A stretch of DNA of 36,964 nt, taken from contig CAKOGP040000857.1 in the NCBI GenBank assembly GCA_933822405.4, positions 2,322 through 39,285 on the forward strand. The letters run 5' to 3'. The first letter of the stretch is position 1; the number at the start of each line of letters is the position of its first letter. The translations under genes and the position numbers were made by a program. Of the stretch, positions 29,643-36,964 are shown piece after piece. The notes under the pieces are model-generated. The model was not told the origin of the DNA, ran no database searches, and worked only from the letters and a program-made list of their open reading frames with translations. The DNA is from Cylindrotheca closterium. Lineage: Eukaryota > Bacillariophyta > Bacillariophyceae > Bacillariales > Bacillariaceae.

Positions 29643-30333
29643 TGTTGAAGAATCCGTTTGGACAATGGTGATCACGCGAACATCTCAACGTTAATTCGAG
29701 TTTTCATTCGCTATCAAGCACGTGGCACATTCAATTCAACGAGTGAGTTTGTAAGCGAGGGAGTTGATTGCAATGAGTGGAAATGGTAGTAAGGAATGAC
29801 CCGGAAGGGTTACTCTTGTGTGCACCGTGAGTCAAAGCATGCTCGAGATTTAGAAATGATTCAATGCTAGGATTAGATAAGATTGCTGACAAAGAAAAAA
29901 TGAAATCAAGACCTATGATCTACAAATAATGTTATTTGTTTCATGGCATTAATCTATAAATTGGCGCGTGAATCAGGCTCTTGTGGTGTCACATTGTCTC
30001 GCGTCACATTGCATTGATACCTTCCTTTCGCCCATACATAATATTTAGAAATCACAGTATTCTTAGTGTAGCCTCCGACGGAAACTCAAATGGAAACCTT
30101 AAAAGTGCCATAGGGTTTCCACAGTCACCGCTATATAGGCATTCTTGACGATGGTATTCGTCTAACATGGTGCTCCTCTGTCTTGATGTTTCACACAGCC
30201 GCCGTTACACTAAAAGTGGGATCGGCTGATACAGCAACGACGTGAGCACTATGATATATACATTGCAGCTCTTGCTCATGAGCTCTTGTGACAACTTGAT
30301 CTGAGGTCACAAGGGCAAAGCTCACAATTGGTC
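29643..30333. other. intergenic region, no gene seen
   Basis: It lies between the TIR element and the 3' end of the disordered-protein gene. It is AT-rich with no open frame of note. The final part probably holds that gene's 3' UTR. Confidence 0.5.
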
Positions 30334-31203
30334 TTAGAAAAACAGAGGCGACGAGGTCATGGCAGTTCTCGAAGTAAGTGTGGTCGGTGCTGCAACGCCC
30401 TTCTGCTCGCTCTCGTTTGAATTTCGGTTGTTTCTCTTGGGCAGTGGTTTCTTGGTGACTGCAGGCTTGTAGCTGAATCCGCTGGTCGCTAGCAAGGAAT
30501 CCTCCAGTCCAGATGTCCAGAATCCAAATCCTGCCGATTGTTCCTTCTTGACATATGGCTTGAATGTCGTTTTACGAGGAACCACCTTGGGTGCTTCTTC
30601 TACTTTCTCTTCTTCATCGGATGAGAGTGCCAATATATCTTCCGTAGTCGGATCAAAGGTGAGGACATCCAGATAATCTTGATTAAAGGTGCAATTTTTG
30701 GAACGATATACCAGTGGATCAAGGCGACGAGTCGTTGGCTTTTCCTTCTTTTCTTCCAATGATTCCTTGTTCTCTTCGGTGGTGGGCTCCTCAGCAGAGT
30801 AGGATGATTCCGCGGATGTCGTGGCGGAATCCTCCTCTTCCGGCTGTCGCGTCTGTCGCAATGGCGTTTTTCTGGGCATTCCAAGTCTCGAGGATTTGTA
30901 CACCGCAGTTTTTTTCTTATCTGATGCGTCTTCTGTTGGTTTCACTTGCTCCTGACCCATACTACTACCTCCCGATCGCTGAAGAAATTTAGGGGGAGCC
31001 GGAGGACGGTAAGTGGGTCCTCTGCGATTCACCCGGTTGGTAAAAGTAGTCCTTTGTGTAGTAGTGGTTGCAGCTGATCTTTGATAAGAAGCCGTAAACG
31101 TCTTGGGGATGGAAGAGGTTGTAGATCTTGTAGATCGCGAAGATCGAGGACCCGCCGTAAACGTCCTCGTTGGGCCATCAGTTCGTGGGCGATACGAATT
31201 CAT
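30334..31203 (-). CDS. disordered charged protein, function unknown
   Basis: This is an intact single-exon frame of 289 residues from the ATG at 31203. I recognise no folded domain. Residues 1-75 are Arg/Thr/Ser-rich and basic (TRTFTAGPRSSRSTRSTTSS, RRGPTYRPP). Residues about 115-160 are Glu/Ser-rich (EEEDSATTSAESSYSAEEPT). A short more ordered stretch follows (LVYRSKNCTFNQDYLDVLTFDP, about 165-186). The C-terminal part alternates acidic and basic patches (SSDEEEKVEE, KKPLPKRNNRN) around a hydrophobic GFGFWTSGLEDSLLATSGF. Coding is supported by the long frame, consistent composition and ATG context. The low complexity suggests an unstructured nuclear or RNA-associated protein, but this is only a guess. 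A TATCAG microsatellite lies about 90 bp upstream of the ATG. Confidence 0.65.
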   Translation of the reverse strand: MNSYRPRTDGPTRTFTAGPRSSRSTRSTTSSIPKTFTASYQRSAATTTTQRTTFTNRVNRRGPTYRPPAPPKFLQRSGGSSMGQEQVKPTEDASDKKKTAVYKSSRLGMPRKTPLRQTRQPEEEDSATTSAESSYSAEEPTTEENKESLEEKKEKPTTRRLDPLVYRSKNCTFNQDYLDVLTFDPTTEDILALSSDEEEKVEEAPKVVPRKTTFKPYVKKEQSAGFGFWTSGLEDSLLATSGFSYKPAVTKKPLPKRNNRNSNESEQKGVAAPTTLTSRTAMTSSPLFF

Positions 31204-31288
31204 CTTTTGTTTCTTTTTCTATTATTCAGAAGTGCTGTGGAAGGTGATTGGTATCTTTGATGCTGATGTAACTGCGGATGTCAATGCA

Positions 31289-31321
31289 ATATCAATATCA
31301 GTATCAGTATCAGTATCAATA
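31289..31321. repeat. TATCAR hexanucleotide repeat
   Basis: About five TATCAG/TATCAA units lie in the 5' region of the minus-strand gene starting at 31203. Confidence 0.8.
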
Positions 31322-33560
31322 TGAATTGGATTTCTCCGCTTGCTCTTGTTTCAAGTGTGATATTAGAAGTGTTGATTCTTCTCAATTCTAACAGCAAATT
31401 CTGTGAAAATTCTTTAGGAGATTTCAGGTAGGTAGATTTAGATTGGTTGATGTTTCCGTTATTCCCAAAGAGTTTATAGCAGATCGTCAGCTATTTTTGT
31501 TATCCTTTGTAAGCTAGACTGAAACTAGAGTGAAAGTTTGGTTCCTAATGCCAGAACCAACAAGAATGGCGATAAGATGTTTGCAGTTTTGGAATAATGC
31601 TGCATGTCGATTTCTCGCTTCTCACTTTTGTTTTGGAGGCTTCACGTAGACTTGCCGTTCACAAAAGTACTGAATATTCGTATCGGAAAAGGCACGCTAG
31701 ACTGCGTGGCGTGCTATAAAAGATGTATCTGGCATGCGTAGAATACTTACCAGATTCTACATCTTCAAGATCGAGTCTCCGGTTGGGGCTCTTGGAAAAG
31801 GAGTGGTCGCTGGTTTCGCCAAATCCACGTTGCCGCTAAATCTGTTCGAGAAACCGAATGAATCAATCAATCAATCAATCTGAACGTCATCGTATGATCG
31901 TATGACGATGATCGTGTGATGATGATGATGCTAAATAATAAAGTCACCAGACGACGGATCCAAAGCTCAACCACTACGTGAGATGCCAGTCAGTAGATGA
32001 GCACATTTGGCATCATATTTTATTGGCTCGTTGGGATATTCAACATGGCACTTGAATCAATCGTCGCCATTGTTGAGGTTGCCCCCATTATACCGGGAGT
32101 GCAAGAGGAGGCCCTGCTCCTAGCTCGGAGAATGAATGACGAATGTTTGCTGATGGTTGGTGGAAGATGGGAACGATCAGACAAGAAAATAAAACTATCC
32201 ATGATCACGAAGATGATGTCAATCTCCGGCGTTTGTGAAAGCCATTCAAGATCAAGCTTGAGCTCTTATTAATGGTTTCAAAGCCAATGAAGGAACGAAT
32301 CCCCTCTTATGAAAACGAAGAAATGACGCACACTACAGGTGGTATTTTTGTGCGGCTGTACTTTGAACTTGCTGCTCTCGTGAATTTACCGCAGATGGCA
32401 CTATTGCCTCAATGACAAGGGTGCTGCTGGTGAATGGACAGGAAATGGTATTATGGTATTTCTGACGATGACCATTAGTGAGATGGTTTGTTTACGTATC
32501 CTTTTGAGGGTACCTATACCATAATACTCGGTTGGCTATGTAGAGGAGCAAATCAATCGACAATCAACTCCATTTTGGTCAAAGTAAAAATGATACAGTA
32601 AGAGGGAACAAGAGACAACAAACATATCATCAAGTGAACGATAGATATTATAAGTCAGCATTGGTGAAAGGATGCGACCCTGAGTGTCACGACCCATGTG
32701 ACATTCAGTGGTCTGCAGGTTTTCGTGTTTCGTGACTCTTCCTTTGCTTCCGTTGGCAGCATTGCAGATAACGTGTCGTTGAACCTTTAGTAGAGACATT
32801 TTGTCAAAAGACGGCAGCAGCTCGCGACTGGCAGTGTATCCCTTGATGGTTCCTCCTTGCTACTACTACCTAAGATAGGTTCTTCAACAGAATGATGTGG
32901 ACCGCCTGCTTTGGCTGCTCTGTCTGCTCTGCTAGGCCGAAAGCGTCCAGCACGTTCCAACATGATTGTTGCGAATTTATTTCATGCGAAACCACAGGGT
33001 CCTCAAGAGGTCGGAATACGTTTGAATGGAAAGAAGATTCTTCCAAGTATAGTACATCCAGCGTTCCATTTCCGCCCTTCTTCCCGTAGCATTTGGTTTG
33101 TGACGGCGCAAGAACATCTCCATGCTAATTACTACCATGCATGGTAGAGAAACAAAGAAAGTGTTAGCAGGTCTCTCAAGTCGCATACAGTATTGATGAG
33201 ACTGACTGACTCACATTTGGGCAATCATTCGACGTCTCGCAGGATGCATTTTGCATTGACATTGGTGGAGTTCGCGGTATCCTCGAATCATCTTGCGAAT
33301 AGACTTTTTGTCTTGGGTTCACAAACAAATCACCTGGAATTTGTGACTGTTTCCTGGAAAAACTCCACTTTGTTTCGATGAAATGCAGTACAGTAGGACT
33401 ATACTATGTATATGTTTCATTTGTACAGGATAATAGATGACAGCTAAGATGACAGCTTTTTTTAAAAAGTACTTTATAGAATAATACAGATCTAGTTATT
33501 ATGTTTGGGTGACCTGATGGACAAAATACGAGCATCAGTGGAGACAAGAGCCTCAACTTT
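31322..33560. other. long intergenic region, no supported gene
   Basis: The AATC tract at 31855-31880 is followed by GATGAT repeats. A 91-codon ATG frame at 31997-32272 (+) starts MSTFGIIFYWLVGIFNMALE, a possible hydrophobic helix, but nothing else supports it. A second short frame at 32892-33147 (+) is also unsupported. No RNA gene was recognised. Confidence 0.4.
31855..31880. repeat. AATC microsatellite
   Basis: About six AATC units are present, similar to the CAAT tract upstream of the MFS gene. Confidence 0.8.
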
Positions 33561-33976
33561 CTACTCGGTGTCTTCCATGGACATCATGAGCATTTGGCTG
33601 TGATGACTCTCGACTGGTCCCTTGCTGTCAAAGTACCATCCGTCGGAATCGTGAACACCTTCGACCAACTCACAACCGGCGTTGTCGCAGTTGATGAACA
33701 TGGCAGTAGCGGCGTCTTCTCCATATTGGGCCAAGTGGTGCAACATGTCGGGATCTGAAGTGAAATGAAATGAAATGAAATGAATGTTAGTCATTCGATA
33801 CGAATTCGGCAGATGCACGTCTGCAAATGCATGCTACGGGCATAGCATTAATAGCACTAGCACTAGCACTTACCCACAACATTGACATCGGTCTTGGAGA
33901 CGCGACCATTGGGCAAAGAGTTGGGAGAGAAGGCGCTGGCGGCAGCAATGAAAAGGGAGGCAAGGAGGAACTTCAT
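33561..33976 (-). CDS. small plastid-targeted protein, function unknown
   Basis: There are two exons, 33976-33874 and 33754-33561. The intron 33873-33755 (GTAAGT...TTCAG) is phase 1, and splicing gives 98 residues. The N-terminus MKFLLASLFIAAASAFSP is a signal peptide ending at ASA|F. The Phe after cleavage is the diagnostic diatom plastid-import motif, and a short Ser/Arg-containing transit-like stretch follows (NSLPNGRVSK). The mature part starts near DPDMLHHLAQYGEDAATAMF, continues INCDNAGCELVEGVHDSDGW and ends in a His/Met-rich acidic tail (SHHSQMLMMSMEDTE). Two Cys (NCDNAGC) could form a pair or bind a metal. I do not recognise the family. The intron contains TGAAA and CTAGTG microsatellites, one touching the 5' splice site. 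Confidence 0.8.
33760..33783. repeat. intronic TGAAA repeat
   Basis: Four to five TGAAA units lie within a few bases of the 3' splice site of the small plastid-protein gene (in transcript sense TTTCA units make up the pyrimidine-rich tract). Confidence 0.75.
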
Positions 33977-35057
33977 GTTGAATGCTTGTGGTAGTGTTTG
34001 GTTTAATTGGAAGATAAATTGAAAGGTAAAAAGTGATCAAAACGATGACTTCGAAGAAAAGTGATGGCTGAATCAGAATGTTGGAAGCAAGAAAGCTTCG
34101 AATAATTTTTATTCTTGGCATTCACCCATCCACATTGAACATTCTCAATTCTGGTGTCAAATCAATGCTTACGTCAGCACAATTTCTATGTGTATCCAGG
34201 TACAATTTCTACAGAATTCTTGAGAAAATCTTCGAAAATCTTTTCGGATCGTGTTCTTCAATAGAATACAGCTAGCGATCCAATCAAAAGACGAAATCAA
34301 AGATACCTTCCTGCAGATCAGGTGAAGAAAGTATATCCGAACCCAGAAGCAGTTCGAACAGATGGCAAAGATACCTTCTCGAAATTGTGATATTCGGAGT
34401 ATGACACCAATGACAGTCACTACTGCATCCCTCCATCAGCACCACACGAGCAGGTCGACATGCTTTGCGCAGCAATGACACGAGACTCTCGACTTTCCAG
34501 ATCATTGGCTGAACACGCTCACTTGGCCTGAGTAGTATGGACGTGGCTCCTGGTGCTGGTGGTGGTGAGATCAGTTCGCACCAGCCAAGTTGAAAGAAGT
34601 GAGCTGCTCCAACGCAATGCCTGCAGGGACAAATAAGCACACAGGTCTGAATGAATAGAAGTCTCCCTTTGGGAAACTTTGTTGAAGCGCACTATCATTG
34701 CGTCGCCTGCTATTTCACGAGGAGTATGCTGGCTGATCGCTCTAACAAAGCGATGAATTCCCACCATTTATCGCAATTCCACAAGTATTATATGTCTTCA
34801 ACAAAATCTGTAGGAAATGACCCTACCGTATAGATCGATATGATGAAAATCTTTGGTCGAAATTACTACGGTCTGACATCTGAGGCTTGATTGGGATGTC
34901 ACGTCGTCGTCTTTCACTAAAAAACAAGTAGAGATAAAATACTACAGCAGCTATCGTTCGAGTCAACAGTATTTATATGAAATGTGGATCATTCTGTCTT
35001 TTAGTTCGATAGACAATCAATAGCCATTCATGCAATATCCATTCATCGGGATCAAAG
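33977..35057. other. intergenic region, no supported gene
   Basis: It holds the promoter side of the plastid-protein gene and the 3' side of the type I membrane protein gene. The minus-strand frame 34284-34640 has no domain and no clear ATG-based start. No RNA gene was recognised. Confidence 0.45.
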
Positions 35058-36584
35058 TTAGGTAAATTCAGAAGTCTCCGCAAGCTCCAAAGAATTAAAG
35101 TCATCTCCCACAGGCCTCTGGCTCCCTCTACGCAACTTGCTGAATCCAAACATGCCAACAACAGCCACAAGCATACCTGCAAACAAACCCTTTACAAATA
35201 TGGCCGAGGTGGGCTCACTATTAGGGGCGACACTAGAAGAAGCATTTGGAGTCGCTACAGCTGCTTCCATGTAGGAAGCACCACCGCCCTCCTTGCCAAC
35301 GTGCTTCTCTTGGTGCGATGCAGCAATGTCCCAGATCAACAAATCTTCAGCAGGGATACAGGTTTGACGAAAGGCTTCGTATCGATCGACAAGATCGTCC
35401 ATGCCAGAGTCCACGGCCGTCTCTTTGCATTTTTGTGCCATCGGTGGATTCCAAAAAGGAGGCGGGATAGCCATGACCAGTGAAGGGTCATCGTAATCAA
35501 ATATGCATTTGTTGCGAATCTCCTTGCAATTCGTTGCAGTAATTTTTTGAGGAAGGCATTTGTTCAGCATGTCAAGTTCCTCCGAAATCGAGTCTTGTAG
35601 CATGGGCATTAGGATGTCTTGGGCGCTGCCATAAATACAGGAAAAGGAGCTGAGCCAACTCCCTACAATGGGAATGGGCCACTCATCCAACGTGCACATT
35701 GGCAATTTGCCTGCCAGCTCCGAAAAGCACTTTTGTTCACGCCCGGGGAACTCTTCCGCATATAAGAACGCTTGTCCAAAAGGATTATTGCCGACCAACG
35801 CTTCAACACAACCTTGGGGAACTCTTGGGAGTGGAGATTCCTTGGCCTTTAGCTGCTCCATATCTTCCGTTCCCATGCCAATGCCATCCAATTCGTTGCT
35901 GACAGTGACTGCATACGATCCACAATTCAAAAGTAGTCCAACATACATGCTCGCAAAGTTTTCAATGAGCGCCCTTAGGTCGAATCCAGCGCAAGTCTCA
36001 AAGCTAGTCAAGGCATTGTTGAAGGTAGTAGCTTGTTGGGCGTTGCAACCAACATTCACATCTGCAAAGGGGTCAGCCGAAAGCTTCTCCAAATCAATAT
36101 TTTTAAGGCATTGGCCAAACATCATGGTCATCATTTCGGTCCCAAAACCACCTTGGACAAGAATAGTGGTAGACGAAGAAATTTATTAGATGAAATTGAG
36201 AAGTAATGGCTTGGTGACACGGTCCACACGGTCCAGGACTCTAACAATTCAAAGCAACTTACCCATGGCAGATAAGAAGTCATCCCCCTGGTCCATCCCA
36301 CCAAATGGATTTCCTCCAGAGGATGATGGGTCGTCGAGCCCACCACCAAAATCGCCAAATCCAGCGGTTCCATCTCCGTCAAATCCACCCAAGTTTCCGA
36401 AACCATTTTGCAAGTCAGAGCCATTGCCATCGAGCCCACCACCATCTCCATCTAGTTGATCCAACTCTCGACGAAGCATGGATTCCGAACTATCATTCCG
36501 TAGTTCTGCTTTGTGGAAGAACCCTGCCTCACCGCTCGCAAAAATGGCAAGCAGAAAGAACACTGTAGCGTTCTGTCGAATCAT
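35058..36584 (-). CDS. type I membrane protein with Gly/Asp-rich and Cys-rich ectodomain
   Basis: The exons are 36584-36263 and 36151-35058. The intron 36262-36152 (GTAAGT...CCAAG) is phase 1, and splicing gives 471 residues. Residues 1-20 are a signal peptide (MIRQNATVFFLLAIFASGEA). Residues about 45-105 are a Gly/Asp/Phe-rich low-complexity region (GDGGGLDGNG, FGNLGGFDGDG). Exon 2 encodes a helical Cys-rich domain with regularly placed Cys (FGQCLKN, NVGCNAQQ, FETCAGF, LLNCGSY, PQGCVEA, QKCFSEL, PMCTLDE, FSCIYGS, NKCLPQ, TNCKEIRNKC, QKCKE, QTCIPAE). A single transmembrane helix follows (FVKGLFAGMLVAVVGMFGF, about residues 424-442), then RR and a short acidic cytosolic tail. It is presumably a cell-surface or endomembrane protein. 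I cannot name the family. A GAT microsatellite and a TATATA box lie upstream. Confidence 0.8.
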
Positions 36585-36603
36585 AGCTCTTTTCTGATGT
36601 TAT

Positions 36604-36645
36604 ATGATGATGATGATGATGATGATGATGATAATGATAATGATG
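36604..36645. repeat. GAT/ATG microsatellite
   Basis: About ten trinucleotide units, then GATAAT units, lie 20-60 bp upstream of the ATG at 36584, in the 5' UTR. Confidence 0.85.
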
Positions 36646-36692
36646 GGCGGAGATACGAAAGAAGACAGCGGACAATGTACGTTGGAGAGGCA

Positions 36693-36700
36693 CTATATAT
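36693..36700 (-). promoter_or_regulatory. possible TATA box
   Basis: CATATATAG on the minus strand lies about 110 nt upstream of the ATG at 36584. The position fits a core promoter with a roughly 80-nt 5' UTR. No transcript evidence is available. Confidence 0.3.
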
Positions 36701-36837
36701 GGTTCGTTGTTGATTATTTGGGATGATGATGAAGCGCGATAGTTTTGATTCCTGTCCGCATATCAAGTGATGGGAACACTCCTTTTCTCCTTTCGCCATG
36801 TCTCAACGAAAAAAGTCTCGTCTTGTTGATTAGACTG

Positions 36838-36964
36838 CTGACTGACTGACTGACTGACTGACTGACTGACTGACTGACTGACTGACTGACTGACTGACTG
36901 ACTGACTGACTGACTGACTGACTGACTGACTGACTGACTGACTGACTGACTGACTGACTGACTG
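36838..36964. repeat. GACT microsatellite running off the window
   Basis: About 31 uninterrupted CTGA/GACT units fill the last 127 bases and continue past the end of the window. Confidence 0.95.

Noticed and set aside
1..36964. tRNA, rRNA or snRNA genes
   Set aside because: I looked for T-loop-like GTTCRA words with matching stems and for conserved rRNA words and found none that fold convincingly. A covariance-model scan would be decisive.

Overview
This is a eukaryotic nuclear window, most likely from a diatom and probably a pennate one. Four lines of evidence support this. (i) Short GT-AG introns of about 100-135 nt interrupt four genes. (ii) The small protein at 33561-33976 (-) starts with a signal peptide ending in an ASAF motif, the classic diatom plastid-import presequence. 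(iii) Diatom-style retroelements are present: a Ty1/copia (CoDi-like) gag-protease-integrase stretch and a QGNGAGP...FVDDTD reverse-transcriptase family with a C-terminal RNase H. (iv) A secreted Cys-rich protein with a PT-rich stalk resembles diatom cell-surface proteins. I cannot name the species.

Layout. 1-1723: no gene seen. 1724-3037 (+): a two-exon gene for a coiled-coil protein with a PD-(D/E)XK-nuclease-like core, broken by one -1 frameshift. 3398-5231 (-): a three-exon PPIL2-type spliceosomal cyclophilin with several in-frame stops. 5285-8251: two decayed, abutting inverted-repeat DNA elements, the first with TTAA-like (piggyBac-like) borders. 8252-18568: a retroelement graveyard holding an internally deleted RT/RNase H element, an unknown antisense remnant, a 5'-truncated second copy of the same retroelement family, a copia fragment lacking RT, an intact Ulp1/SENP-like (C48) protease frame fused to its end, and a convergent decayed ORF. 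18569-22075: gene-poor, with clustered hairpins and a CAAT microsatellite.

From 22141 on, intact host genes dominate: an SLC43-like MFS transporter (+), an Mpv17/PMP22-family membrane protein (-), a secreted Cys-rich/PT-rich protein (-), a disordered charged protein (-), a small plastid-targeted protein (-) and a type I membrane protein (-). Between the third and fourth of these lies a 2.0-kb element (27638-29642). It has about 45-bp terminal inverted repeats and two directly oriented arrays of 20-nt units, set almost exactly symmetrically (123-124 bp) from the two ends. I recognise no named family for it, and it is the most novel-looking structure here. The window ends inside a (GACT)n microsatellite.

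The host genes do not form a pathway. The left half is mobile-element-rich with two damaged host genes, and the right half is a compact, mostly minus-strand gene block.
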